A DNA stretch of 38,136 nucleotides from G020354085 sp964482055 (GCA_964482055.1 CAYZVX010000018.1:1-38136), one strand, 5' to 3'. Shown: positions 16,025 to 24,527, counted from the stretch's first letter. The notes: a model not told the origin generated them from the letters alone. A program made the numbers and translations.

Positions 16025-16480
16025 TCAGTCGGTGTTCCACAGTGCACGCCACCAGCGCTGCCGAGCGGCCGGCAGCGGGCGCTTGTCGATCAGTGGTTGC
16101 GGCGGCAGGCGCGAGAGCACCCAGCCCGGGAGTGGGGCGTTCTTGCTCGAGCCGCACGAGGTGCCGAGATTGTGCGGATCGAAAATCTTGACCAGCGTTG
16201 GCGTGTCGGCGTTGTCGACATAAACGATGCCGCAGTAGTCCTCGCGGTGCTCGTGCCGCAACAGCGCGTCCACAGCGTCAACGAATCGCTTGACCTCAGC
16301 GGCGGACGCCGGTTGCGTCGGCACCGGCATTCCAATCGCGTAGATATACCAGCCGGCATCGGCTTGGGCACGCACGGTCCGCCAAAGCCTATCGAGGCTT
16401 TCCCAGGTCAGCAGGTTGGAAAAGCGACCGCGAAACGCGCTGTGAAAATCCGCGTGTCCGGGCGGCGACGGGCAGGTCAT
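16025..16480 (-). CDS. Conserved-type hypothetical protein coupled to the response regulator
   Basis: A 151-residue soluble protein that I do not recognise. It has no signal peptide or membrane helix. Visible stretches are LLTWESLDRLWRTVRAQADAG, GWYIYAIGMPVP, DYCGIVYVDNADTPTLVKIFDP and a Cys pair region GTSCGSSKNAPLPGWVLSRLP. A longer frame reaches 16555, but ATG 16480 overlaps the stop of the upstream response regulator as ATGA, so this is the likely start and the two are translationally coupled. That coupling suggests the two proteins work together; no function is claimed. Confidence 0.75.
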   Translation of the reverse strand: MTCPSPPGHADFHSAFRGRFSNLLTWESLDRLWRTVRAQADAGWYIYAIGMPVPTQPASAAEVKRFVDAVDALLRHEHREDYCGIVYVDNADTPTLVKIFDPHNLGTSCGSSKNAPLPGWVLSRLPPQPLIDKRPLPAARQRWWRALWNTD

Positions 16481-17643
16481 TTCTTGAGGTCGGGATATTT
16501 CTCGCGGAGCGACTCGAGCGCGATGCCGAGACCCAGCTCGAGGTTGCTTTCGCACAGCTCAAGCAGCGGTGTCAGGCGATTCATAAGGCTCGGCAGGTAG
16601 GGCAGGAGCTTGCCGCCATCGCCATTGCCGAGCATGGTGAGCGCGGTCTCGATATCCGGTTCCGCCAACACCGCCTCCTCCGGTGCCGGCATCTCATCCT
16701 GGTAAATGACGCCGAGCCGGTTGCCGCCGTCGGCCTTGGCGAGCGTCAGGCGCGCATCGGCGAGCTTCACCAGCTCTTCGACACTGTCGCCGGGGTCGCG
16801 ACCGAGGGTCGACAGCCCGAGGGACACCGTGACCAGAATGCTGGTGCCATCCTGTGCAAACGGCTGCGCGGCGATGGTCGTGCGCAACCGCTCGCACAGC
16901 ACCGCGGCCTGAACCCGGTCGGATGCCGGTGCAATGACGGCGAATTGCCCGGGCGCGAGATGGGCGGCGGTGTCCTCGGTGCGGCAGGTCGCCAGGATGA
17001 TCTTAGCGACCCACTGCAGGACCTGGTCGGCGACCGTGGCGTCGTACTGCGCGCGAATGCCGGCCATGCCGTCGACGTCAAGGCGGATGAAGGACACGGG
17101 CTCGACGTGGCGCTTGGCGTAGGCGAGATCCTGGGTGGCGCGTTGCAGGAAATAGCGCCGGCTGTTCAACTGCGTGAGCGGGTCGACCGCGGCCTGCTGT
17201 TCGAGCGCTGTCTCGGTTTCGGCCAGCTTGCGAGTCGTCTGATCGAGGCGGGCGTGCGCGCGGGCACGCGCCAGCAGCTGCAGGCTGTCGAGCGGCTTGG
17301 TGATGAAATCGGTGGCGCCGCAGGCATAGGCGCGCTCGCGCGTCTGCTCGTCCTGGGCACCAGTGATGACGATGATGGGCACGTCGCGAACGCGCGCGCT
17401 GTCGGCGGCGCGAATGCGACAGATCAGCTGGTAGCCGTCGAGCTTGGGCATCTCGATGTCGGAAATCACCACCTCAATGCGCTCGTCAGCGGCGAGCGCC
17501 GCCAAGCCGGCTTCGCCGTCCTCGGCCTCGTGCAGGTCGAAGTCGTCTTTCAGGATGTTGGAGACGGCCTTGCGTATCACGCGCGAGTCGTCAATGACCA
17601 GCACGCGCGGCTTGTGGACAGAGGGACCGGCTTCGGCGGACAT
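16477..17643 (-). CDS. Response regulator with degenerate GGDEF domain
   Basis: A 388-residue two-domain protein. The receiver domain (about 11-130) is intact: acidic DD at 18-19, phospho-acceptor Asp62 in ISDIEMP, Thr94 and Lys116 in TKP. After a helical linker the GGDEF fold runs from about 152 to 315, with the usual entry DPLTQLNSRRYF. The signature GGDEF is replaced by APGQF (230-234), so cyclic-di-GMP synthesis is not expected. The ~70-residue C-terminal tail (about 320-388) is helical and rich in Leu and Glu, with no known domain. It could act as a phosphorylation-controlled binding protein. Its stop overlaps the next gene. Confidence 0.9.
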   Translation of the reverse strand: MSAEAGPSVHKPRVLVIDDSRVIRKAVSNILKDDFDLHEAEDGEAGLAALAADERIEVVISDIEMPKLDGYQLICRIRAADSARVRDVPIIVITGAQDEQTRERAYACGATDFITKPLDSLQLLARARAHARLDQTTRKLAETETALEQQAAVDPLTQLNSRRYFLQRATQDLAYAKRHVEPVSFIRLDVDGMAGIRAQYDATVADQVLQWVAKIILATCRTEDTAAHLAPGQFAVIAPASDRVQAAVLCERLRTTIAAQPFAQDGTSILVTVSLGLSTLGRDPGDSVEELVKLADARLTLAKADGGNRLGVIYQDEMPAPEEAVLAEPDIETALTMLGNGDGGKLLPYLPSLMNRLTPLLELCESNLELGLGIALESLREKYPDLKK

Positions 17644-17732
17644 GGGTCAAGACGCGAATGGCTAGGTCGGTCGCTGCATCATGGCCTAAAGATAGCCCAG
17701 CAGGCGCGCTGCTTCCATGCCGGAGCCGGCGA

Positions 17733-18371
17733 TCAGGCACGCCGGCGCTGGCGCAGGTACTCGACGACCCCCGGCATCATCGAGACGACGATAATACCGA
17801 GGATCACGAGGGTCAGATTGTTTTTCACGAAAGGCAGGTTGCCGAAGTAGTAACCGGCAAGCGTCAGCGACGCGACCCAGAGTATTCCGCCAAAGACGTT
17901 GTAGGCGAGAAAGCGCGGGTAGGACATCTTCCCGACCCCGGCCACGAAGGGGGCGAAGGTCCGAATGATCGGCACGAAGCGCGCAATGACAATCGTCTTG
18001 CCGCCATGACGCTCGTAGAAGGCGTGGGTGCGTTCGAGATGTTGCCGGTTCAGAAAGCGCGAGTTTTCACTCGTGAACACCCTGGAGCCCACGTAGTTTC
18101 CGAACCAGTAGTTCACCGTGTCGCCCGCGATGGCGGCGGTAGTGAGCAGCACGATGAGGAGCTGGATGTCCATACCACCGGCCGCCGCCAGTGTTCCGGC
18201 AACGAACAGTAACGAGTCGCCGGGCAGGAACGGGGTCACCACCAGGCCGGTTTCGGCGAACACGATCATGAATAACAGCACGTAGACCCAGGCGCCGTAG
18301 TGTTGCAGGAACGCGGTCAGGTGCTGGTCGAGGTGCAACAGCAGGTCGACAAACTGTGCGAGGTATTCCAT
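17733..18371 (-). CDS. DedA-family membrane protein
   Basis: A 212-residue DedA/VTT-domain protein. Members are flippases or half-transporters acting on membrane lipids, including undecaprenyl phosphate recycling in some bacteria. Seen here: VVTPFLPGDSLLFVAGTLAA (the conserved E/P-G-D-S loop), GDTVNYWFGNYVG, ERHGGKTIVIARFVPIIRTFAPFVAG with the essential basic/acidic pattern, and YFFGN near the end. ATG 18371 begins 7 bp after the uppP stop; the frame is open upstream, but the extension only repeats uppP DNA in another frame. Location directly after uppP fits a shared role in undecaprenyl carrier recycling, which is inference. Confidence 0.9.
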   Translation of the reverse strand: MEYLAQFVDLLLHLDQHLTAFLQHYGAWVYVLLFMIVFAETGLVVTPFLPGDSLLFVAGTLAAAGGMDIQLLIVLLTTAAIAGDTVNYWFGNYVGSRVFTSENSRFLNRQHLERTHAFYERHGGKTIVIARFVPIIRTFAPFVAGVGKMSYPRFLAYNVFGGILWVASLTLAGYYFGNLPFVKNNLTLVILGIIVVSMMPGVVEYLRQRRRA

Positions 18372-18378
18372 GCCAGGC

Positions 18379-19173
18379 TCACCAGAAGTAGAGCAGCACC
18401 ACGATGCCGAAACCGATACGGTAGTACGCGAACGGTACAAAGGTGTGGCGCGCCACGTAGCCGACAAACAGATTGACCACGACCAGCGCGGTAACAAAGG
18501 CCACCGTAAAGCCAGTGGCCAGCAGGAAGGCGTCCCGCGCCTCGATGAGCGCCCAGCCCTTGTAAAGCTCGTACAAGGTGGCGGCGAACATCGTCGGCAT
18601 GGCGAGGAAGAAGGAGAACTCGGTGGCGGCTTTGCGCGACAGGCCGGTCACCAGCCCCCCCATGATCGTGGCGCCGGCGCGCGACACGCCCGGGAACAGC
18701 GCCAGCGACTGCGCGAGGCCGATCTTGACGGCATCGAGCGGTTGGATCTGCTCGAGCTGTTCCACGCGCGGCTGGCGCGCGAACCGCTCGATTAGCAGGA
18801 TGACGAGCCCGCCCACGATGAGCGCCGCGGCGACCGTCAACGGATTGAACAGGTAAGTTTTGATCTGCTTGTGCAGCAACAGACCCAACACCGCCGCCGG
18901 CAGGAAGCCGATCAGCAGGTTCAGCACGAACCGGCGCTGCTGCGGTCGATGCAGGTGCAGTGCCACGTCGGCGACGCGCGCACGGTACAGCCACACCACA
19001 CCGAGGATCGACCCGAGCTGAATGAAAATCTCGAAGGTCTTGGCCTTTTCGCCCGTGAACCCAAGCAGGTCACCCACGATGATCAGGTGACCGGTCGAGG
19101 ACACCGGCAGGAATTCGGTGAGACCTTCGACGACGCCAAGGATGATCGCCTGCAGGATGAGCAGCACGTCCAT
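18379..19173 (-). CDS. uppP: Undecaprenyl-diphosphatase
   Basis: Dephosphorylates undecaprenyl pyrophosphate so the lipid carrier can be reused for peptidoglycan synthesis; gives bacitracin tolerance. The 264-residue length is normal. Motif 1 EGLTEFLPVSSTGH holds Glu16, Glu20, the Ser pair and His29; motif 2 PGVSRAGATIMGG holds the catalytic Arg. About eight transmembrane helices are visible. It starts 8 bp after the dihydroorotase stop and ends 7 bp before dedA, so the three genes form an operon. Confidence 0.95.
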   Translation of the reverse strand: MDVLLILQAIILGVVEGLTEFLPVSSTGHLIIVGDLLGFTGEKAKTFEIFIQLGSILGVVWLYRARVADVALHLHRPQQRRFVLNLLIGFLPAAVLGLLLHKQIKTYLFNPLTVAAALIVGGLVILLIERFARQPRVEQLEQIQPLDAVKIGLAQSLALFPGVSRAGATIMGGLVTGLSRKAATEFSFFLAMPTMFAATLYELYKGWALIEARDAFLLATGFTVAFVTALVVVNLFVGYVARHTFVPFAYYRIGFGIVVLLYFW

Positions 19174-19181
19174 GCCCGCGG

Positions 19182-20489
19182 TCAGGCGAACTTCAGCGGT
19201 GCGCCGCGCACCTCGTCGTGTATGCGCCCGCGCTCGAAGGCGATGCGGCCGCCGACGAGCGTGTACTGCGGCCAGCCGGTCAGCTCGCGCCCTTCGAACG
19301 GCGACCAGCGCACCTTGGTGAACATCTCATCGTTGCGCACGGGCTTGATTAATTCGAGATCGACGAGCGTGAGGTCGGCATCCCAGCCTTCGAGCAGCTT
19401 TCCTTTGTTGGCGATACCGTAGGCCTCGGCCGGGCCGTAGCACATCCACTTCTGGATTTCGGCAAGCGTGCAGCGTCCCGCCTTCATCTCGGTCAGCATG
19501 AGCGGTAGCGAGGTCTCCACACCGGGCATACCGGACGGCGACTCCGGGTAGGGACGGCGCTTCTCGGCGAGGGTGTGCGGCGCATGATCCGTGGCGATGA
19601 AATCGATCACGCCATCGTGCAGCGCTGACCACAGCGCGGCGTTGTCGGCGCGGGTGCGAATCGGCGGGTTCATCTGCACCAGCGCGCCGCGCGTGGCGTA
19701 GTCGTCGATGTTGAGCAGCAGGTGATTGGGGGTCGCTTCGGCCGTGACCCACGCCGGTTTGTCGGCGCGCAGCATCTCGACTTCCTCGGCCGTCGACAGG
19801 TGCAGGATGTGCAGTCGGCGCTTGTACTGCTTGGCGAGGCGCAGCGCGAGCTCCGTAGCCCGCCGCGCGCACTCGTTGTCGCGGATTTCCGAGTGCACGG
19901 CCGGATCGGTGCGCCGCGCGAACAGCGCGCGTCGTTCATTGATGCGCGCCTCGTCTTCGGCGTGCACCGCGATCAGCCGCCGACCATTGGCAAATATGCG
20001 CTCCAGATCCTCCGGTCGATTGACCAGCAGACTGCCGGTGCTCGAGCCCATGAAGATCTTGATGCCGCATACCGGGCCGGCGCGGTTGAGCTCTTCGAGG
20101 TTGTCCGGGGTGGCGCCGATGAAGAAGCCGAAGTTGGCGACCGATTTGGCGGCGGCGCGGGCGAGCTTGTCGGCGAGCGCGGCCTGCGTGGTGGTGGGCG
20201 GGTCGGTATTGGGCATCTCGAGGAAGCTCGTGACGCCACCTTTGACAGCGGCGCGCGATCCGCTCGCAAGGTCCTCCTTGTACTCCTTACCGGGCTCGCG
20301 GAAGTGCACCTGAGGGTCGATGACGCCCGGCAGGCACAGCAAGCCGTTGGCGTCGATGCTCTCATCGGCGCGCGCGCTGATCGCACGGTCGATGCGCGCG
20401 ATGCGACCCGCCTCGCACAGGAGATCGCCGTCGACAACCGATCCGTCTGGTCGCGCAATGCGGGCGTTACGGATCAGTACCGTCGACAA
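19182..20489 (-). CDS. pyrC: Dihydroorotase
   Basis: Cyclises carbamoyl aspartate to dihydroorotate in pyrimidine synthesis. The 435-residue amidohydrolase has the multi-enzyme-type layout: GVIDPQVHFREPG (56-67), EMPNTDPPT (91-99), Lys144 in GIKIFMGSSTGSLLV as the expected carboxylated lysine, His176 in AVHAED, HLST, and the catalytic Asp in IATDHAPH. In most family members the first motif is DxHxH; here the first His is Gln60. Related sequences with DxQVH are known to me from Bacteroidetes-type dihydroorotases, so this looks like a subgroup feature rather than damage. The start is TTG 20489; no ATG lies nearby. dksA ends 61 bp upstream on the same strand. Confidence 0.88.
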   Translation of the reverse strand: MSTVLIRNARIARPDGSVVDGDLLCEAGRIARIDRAISARADESIDANGLLCLPGVIDPQVHFREPGKEYKEDLASGSRAAVKGGVTSFLEMPNTDPPTTTQAALADKLARAAAKSVANFGFFIGATPDNLEELNRAGPVCGIKIFMGSSTGSLLVNRPEDLERIFANGRRLIAVHAEDEARINERRALFARRTDPAVHSEIRDNECARRATELALRLAKQYKRRLHILHLSTAEEVEMLRADKPAWVTAEATPNHLLLNIDDYATRGALVQMNPPIRTRADNAALWSALHDGVIDFIATDHAPHTLAEKRRPYPESPSGMPGVETSLPLMLTEMKAGRCTLAEIQKWMCYGPAEAYGIANKGKLLEGWDADLTLVDLELIKPVRNDEMFTKVRWSPFEGRELTGWPQYTLVGGRIAFERGRIHDEVRGAPLKFA

Positions 20490-20549
20490 GAGGTTGCTCT
20501 CGGAACCGAAAGAAGTGGGGCGGCACGCCGGCGCGTGCCGCGCGCGGCG

Positions 20550-21017
20550 TCAGCCGACCTGACGCTCGCGCAGCTCGTCCTGCGTCTTGCAGTCGATGCA
20601 CAGCTCAGCGGTCGGGCGTGCTTCCAGCCGCTCGAGGCCGATTTCGACGCCGCAGTTCTCGCAGTAGCCGTAGTCGCCGGTTTCCATGCGCTTGAGCGAT
20701 TCGTCGATCTTCTTGATCAGCTTGCGTTCGCGATCGCGTGAGCGTAGCTCGAGCGACATGTCGGTCTCTTGCGAGGCCCGGTCGTTCGGATCGGGCGGGT
20801 TCTCCGGCTCATCGCGCATCTGGTGTACCGTGCGCGTAATCTCCTCTTCGAGCTCGCGCCGCCAGGCCAGGAGCACGGCATGGAAGTGCTCCAGCTGCTT
20901 CTTGTTCATGTACTTTTCGCCTTTCTTCGGCACATAGGGCTTGATGCCGGTGACCGGAGAAATCTGTCGTTCTTTCGGCTGTTCCTTTTTCTTGCTGCTG
21001 CTGCGGCTGGCCGGCAT
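20550..21017 (-). CDS. dksA: RNA polymerase-binding transcription factor DksA
   Basis: Works with ppGpp on RNA polymerase in the stringent response, entering the secondary channel. 155 residues. The coiled-coil tip keeps Asp76 and Asp79 (PPDPNDRASQE), the two acidic residues needed in E. coli. The zinc finger is C119/C122 and C140/C143 (YCENCGVEIG ... ELCIDC). The N terminus has an extra ~20-residue Lys/Ser-rich segment. ATG 21017 has CAGGAG eight bases upstream; a longer frame from 21062 lacks such a site. It is the first gene of the minus-strand run down to 16025. Confidence 0.95.
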   Translation of the reverse strand: MPASRSSSKKKEQPKERQISPVTGIKPYVPKKGEKYMNKKQLEHFHAVLLAWRRELEEEITRTVHQMRDEPENPPDPNDRASQETDMSLELRSRDRERKLIKKIDESLKRMETGDYGYCENCGVEIGLERLEARPTAELCIDCKTQDELRERQVG

Positions 21018-21139
21018 GCGCAAACTCCTGATGAATGCCCTTGGGAAGGGCGGCTGGGCCAAAAAATAAGCGCGAATCTATACCAGAAAGGTCAGGGGGT
21101 CGCAACCCGCTCCAGACGGCGTTTAATGCGGCTAAGCAT

Positions 21140-21262
21140 CAGAATTTCAAGGGTTCGTCGATGGAACGGGGCCGCTCTCGGCCATCCCTGGCCTTCGCGG
21201 CATACGTGCATCCTGCACATCAGCGAGGGGCCGCGCGCCAAGGAAGGCGCGGTTGCGGACTC
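21140..21262. repeat. Imperfect palindromic sequence left of the tandem repeat
   Basis: Between dksA and the tandem array lies non-coding DNA with small hairpins such as GTGCA-TCC-TGCAC (about 21207) and GCGC-rich pairs. The stretch GGCCGCTCT-CGG, then CCCTGGCCTTCGCG, recurs in altered form after the N gap (21690-21725), as if the array were inserted in, or had grown out of, a repeated element. Confidence 0.5.
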
Positions 21263-21531
21263 GCCGATTGGATCGAGGCGAGGCGAGCGGGGCAGGGATG
21301 CCCCGTTGGCGAGTTCGCCGATTGGATCGAGGCGAGGCGAGCGGGGCAGGGATGCCCCGTTGGCGAGTTCGCCGATTGGATCGAGGCGAGGCGAGCGGGG
21401 CAGGGATGCCCCGTTGGCGAGTTCGCCGATTGGATCGAGGCGAGGCGAGCGGGGCAGGGATGCCCCGTTGGCGAGTTCGCCGATTGGATCGAGGCGAGGC
21501 GAGCGGGGCAGGGATGCCCCGTTGGCGAGTT
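21263..21531. repeat. 54-bp tandem repeat, five copies up to the assembly gap
   Basis: Copies start at 21263, 21317, 21371, 21425 and 21479; the last is cut one base short by the N run. The copies look identical. Each holds a hairpin CGGGGCA-GGGA-TGCCCCG flanked by GGCGAGC and GGCGAG. Because 54 is a multiple of 3, all six frames stay open through the array, which creates long false ORFs. The array sits between two divergent genes. Its full copy number is unknown because the assembly breaks here. Confidence 0.9.
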
Positions 21532-21631
21532 NNNNNNNNNNNNNNNNNNNNNNNNNNNNNNNNNNNNNNNNNNNNNNNNNNNNNNNNNNNNNNNNNNNNN
21601 NNNNNNNNNNNNNNNNNNNNNNNNNNNNNNN
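21532..21631. other. Assembly gap (100 N)
   Basis: Exactly 100 N, the conventional size for a gap of unknown length. It interrupts the 54-bp repeat array, so the repeat probably caused the break. Confidence 0.98.
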
Positions 21632-21740
21632 GGATCGAGTCCACAACCTGTGCATCCCTGCACAGTGGCCCTCGACTTCCATCCCGGAGTCGAGGCCGCT
21701 CTGGCTCAACCCTGGCCTCCGCGAGTTTCGTGCGCAACCT
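21632..21740. repeat. Palindromic sequence right of the gap
   Basis: Non-coding DNA with TGTGCA-TCCC-TGCACA at about 21649-21664 and a larger hairpin, CCTCGACT at 21669-21676 pairing with AGTCGAGG at 21687-21694. The following GGCCGCTCTGGCTC...CCCTGGCCTCCGCG is a diverged copy of sequence left of the array (21170-21200). No gene is seen up to 21825. Confidence 0.6.
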
Positions 21741-21824
21741 GTATGTCAGCTAAGCTGCGAGAAAAGAGAAGTCGCCCGGGTATGCTGACGCCGTTCTATT
21801 TGTATTGCCGATTCATGACCGACC

Positions 21825-22637
21825 ATGCTGGAAGCGCTCATATTTGACGTAGACGGCACGCTTGCCGACACCGAGCGCGACGGGCACCGACTCGCGTTCA
21901 ACCGTGCATTCGCACAGGCCGGCCTCGATTGGCACTGGAATGTCGCGCTTTACGGCGAATTGCTCTGCGTGACCGGCGGCAAGGAACGCATGCGCCACTA
22001 CGTTGACCGCTATCGGCCGGACATTCGCGGAAACCGTGATCACGTGACCGCCCCCGAAATTGCTCTGCAATCCCGGCCTCAGGATTCGCTCGACGCGTTG
22101 ATCGCGCGTCTGCACGCAGCGAAGACCCGGATCTACACCGAGATGCTGGCCGCGGGCGCGATCCCGCTGCGCCCGGGTGTGCGGCGCCTGCTCGAAGAGG
22201 CGCGCGCGCAGGGTGTGCGCCTGGCGATCGCAACCACGACCACACCGGACAACGTGAGCGCGCTGCTCGCAAGCACTCTCGGTAGGCAGGGCGAACAGTG
22301 GTTCGAGGTTATCGGTGCAGGGGATGTCGTGCCGGCCAAGAAACCCGCGCCGGATATCTACAGCTACGTTCTCGAGCGGATGGGGCTGGAGCCGGGCGAC
22401 TGCCTTGCTTTTGAGGATTCGCACAACGGCCTGTGCGCGGCACGTGCGGCGGGATTGAAGACCGTCATCACGACCAATGAATACACCCAGGCGCAGGATT
22501 TCACCGGCGCGCAGTTGGTGCTCGATCAGCTCGGCGAGCCGCACCAGCCGTTTCGTGTGGTCGCCGGCTGGCACCGCCTCGACGGTGCGACATACTTCGA
22601 TCTATCGCTGGCGCGCGCCGTGCATGGTGGCCGCTGA
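21825..22637 (+). CDS. HAD-IA phosphatase, CbbY-like
   Basis: A 270-residue haloacid dehalogenase-type phosphatase. Motif I is FDVDGTLADTE with Asp8 and Asp10, motif II is the Thr of IATTTTPDN, motif III is the Lys pair of VPAKKPAPDIY, and motif IV is FEDSHNGLCAARAAG. The cap domain (about 20-100), including ELLCVTGGKERMRHY, is of the CbbY type. CbbY removes the inhibitor xylulose-1,5-bisphosphate made by Rubisco in autotrophs, and CbbY-like proteins also act on other sugar phosphates. No Calvin-cycle gene is in the window, so this role is only possible. No clear ribosome site precedes ATG 21825. Confidence 0.88.
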   Translation: MLEALIFDVDGTLADTERDGHRLAFNRAFAQAGLDWHWNVALYGELLCVTGGKERMRHYVDRYRPDIRGNRDHVTAPEIALQSRPQDSLDALIARLHAAKTRIYTEMLAAGAIPLRPGVRRLLEEARAQGVRLAIATTTTPDNVSALLASTLGRQGEQWFEVIGAGDVVPAKKPAPDIYSYVLERMGLEPGDCLAFEDSHNGLCAARAAGLKTVITTNEYTQAQDFTGAQLVLDQLGEPHQPFRVVAGWHRLDGATYFDLSLARAVHGGR

Positions 22638-22753
22638 CCGGTAACTGCGCCGGGCCGTGGCGGGTCGCTGCCGCATCGGCAGTTGTTGGTGCTGCCGGGT
22701 GGCGGCGCGAGCTGCCGCAGGAGCGCGGCGTGGGAATCAAGAGGCGCGTAAAC

Positions 22754-23935
22754 ATGGCAGTGGATGATCCGCGGCTGGCACATCGGCTGGAGGCTATCCA
22801 GCCGTTCTATGTGATGGACATTCTGGCGCGTGCGCGCGCGCTCGAGCGGCAGGGCCGCTCCATCATTCATATGGAAATCGGTGAGCCCGACTTTCCGACC
22901 CCGGCGCGCATCGTCGAGGCCGGGGTCGCGGCGCTGCGCGCCGGTCGCACGCACTACACCCAGGCCGTCGGGCTGCCGGAGTTGCGCCAGGCGATCGCCT
23001 CCAGCTATGCGCCGGATGCGCGCCCGGACCCGGTGCGGGTGATCGTGACGCCCGGTGCGTCCGGCGCGCTGGCGCTCGCTTTCGCGGCGCTGCTCGATCC
23101 CGGCGATCAGGTGCTGCTGGCCGATCCGGGCTATCCGTGCAACCGGCACTTGGTGCGTTTGTTCGAAGGCGAAGCCGTGTCGATTCCCGTGGAGGCATCT
23201 ACCGACTACCAGCTCACGGCCGACCATATTCGTCGCTATTGGTCGTCGCGCACCGTCGCCGTTTTGCTGGCCTCACCATCTAATCCGACCGGCACCCTGG
23301 TGCCGGAGCACGAGCTGCAGCGCATCGTGCAGACAGTCACCGAACTCGGCGGGGTCCTGATCGTCGATGAGATCTATCACGGCCTCACTTACGGGGTGGC
23401 CGCGCGCAGCGCGCTTTGCAATTCGCCCGACGTATTCGTGCTTAACAGCTTCTCCAAGTATTACGGCATGACCGGCTGGCGCCTGGGATGGCTGGTCGCG
23501 CCGAGCGCGTATGTGCCAGCCATCGACCGCTTGGCACAGAACCTGTTTCTCGCCTCGAGCACGGTCGCGCAGTATGCGGCGCTCGCGGCCTTCGATCCGC
23601 TCGTGCAGACCGAGCTGGAAGACCGCCGCCGGGAATTTGCCGGGCGGCGCGGTTACCTTTTGCCGGCCCTGCGTGCTTTGGGATTTGGCATCCCCGTCGT
23701 ACCCCAGGGCGCGTTCTACCTGTACGCGGACTGCTCACGCTTCACGCGCGACAGCCAGGCGTTCGCCCAGGCGCTGCTCGAACAGCAGGGCGTCGCGATC
23801 ACGCCGGGGCTCGACTTCGGCGAGCATCGAGCGCGGCAGCACGTGCGCTTTTCCTACGCCAACACCCTGGAAAGTCTGCGCGAGGGTGTGCGGCGAATCG
23901 AAGCTTACCTGCGCACACAGGGCCAACTGCGCTAG
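22754..23935 (+). CDS. PLP-dependent class I/II aminotransferase
   Basis: A fold-type I aminotransferase of 393 residues. Landmarks are PFYVMDILARA near the N terminus, MEIGEPDFPTP, YTQAVGLPELRQAIA, PGASGALALAF, SPSNPTGT (cofactor and substrate binding Asn), VDEIYHGLTYG, and SFSKYYGMTGWRLGW with PLP-binding Lys235. The Arg of HVRFSYAN binds the substrate carboxylate. Aspartate- or alanine-type transaminases have this layout, but the substrate is not clear. Start: ATG 22754 has AAGAGG upstream; an in-frame GTG at 22730 has a better CAGGAG site 6 bp away and would add 8 residues. Confidence 0.9.
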   Translation: MAVDDPRLAHRLEAIQPFYVMDILARARALERQGRSIIHMEIGEPDFPTPARIVEAGVAALRAGRTHYTQAVGLPELRQAIASSYAPDARPDPVRVIVTPGASGALALAFAALLDPGDQVLLADPGYPCNRHLVRLFEGEAVSIPVEASTDYQLTADHIRRYWSSRTVAVLLASPSNPTGTLVPEHELQRIVQTVTELGGVLIVDEIYHGLTYGVAARSALCNSPDVFVLNSFSKYYGMTGWRLGWLVAPSAYVPAIDRLAQNLFLASSTVAQYAALAAFDPLVQTELEDRRREFAGRRGYLLPALRALGFGIPVVPQGAFYLYADCSRFTRDSQAFAQALLEQQGVAITPGLDFGEHRARQHVRFSYANTLESLREGVRRIEAYLRTQGQLR

Positions 23936-24460
23936 GCCGTCGGCCCACGAGGTTGCCGACCGCGCGAACCAAGGGGCCCACCCTTGCCGCGGCCGGCATT
24001 CTTGAAGCAGGCGCGGTGCGGTGCCTGACCACGATCCAGACGGTGTCGTGGATTGCCATTTGCCCTCCGGCGTCAGCTGAATCTTCGGATTTGTGAATTA
24101 GTAACGCGACACCCAGCTCCAGCCACCCCAGAATTCAATGGCCAGTGTTCTCGTGAAGGGGGTTCGCGGCGGGCGCGGCCGCCCTGAGCGTGGCATGCAA
24201 CTTGCTCCGAATTTCTTAAAGATCCAGGGCCGGGTTGCCGATACCGGAAAAATACAGGGGGTGCTCTATGAGTCTTTCGAATATTCTGCGTCTGGACAGA
24301 CCGGCGCCGGATTTCGGCTTGTCGGATTTGGATGAGACCGCCGCCATGGTGTATCTGGGCGACATCTACTCGGTGCTGCTATTGGCTGCTACAGGTGATC
24401 GCCGAGCCGACGGCGAATCCGCGCCGGTACGGCGGGGATCGCTGGACACTGTCTGGCCCT
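23936..24460. other. Gene-poor stretch, no confident gene
   Basis: No supported gene. A 67-codon open frame at 24268-24471 starts with an ATG behind a GGGGG run and encodes RPAPDFGLSDLDE, which faintly resembles the start of a redoxin domain, but the rest does not continue as one. It may be a degraded fragment. No tRNA or promoter was recognised. Confidence 0.4.
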
Positions 24461-24484
24461 TTATTCGATAGGCGAGTTTGCAGA

Positions 24485-24527
24485 GGGGCATCCATGCCCC
24501 GCTCGCTTCGACTTCGGGACGAAGTCG
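24485..24527. repeat. Pair of perfect hairpins
   Basis: GGGGCAT-CC-ATGCCCC at 24485-24500 is followed by CGACTTCG-GGA-CGAAGTCG at 24509-24527. The first is preceded by GGCGAGTTTGCAGA and followed by GCTCGC, echoing the flanks and core of the 54-bp repeat at 21263 in a rearranged form. The rest of 24528-24890 is non-coding and GC-rich, with no further feature that I can support. Confidence 0.55.

Noticed and set aside
21263..21531. CRISPR array
   Set aside because: Copies are contiguous and identical with no unique spacers, and no cas gene is present.
21092..21847. Several long open frames on both strands across the tandem repeat and the N run, with an 18-residue repeated peptide
   Set aside because: The 54-bp unit is a multiple of 3 and keeps all frames open, and part of the span is N. 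There is no ribosome site or codon pattern of the neighbours; non-coding repeat is the better reading.
24268..24471. Small redoxin-like protein
   Set aside because: Only RPAPDFGLSDLDE is suggestive; no active-site cysteine and no continuation of the fold.
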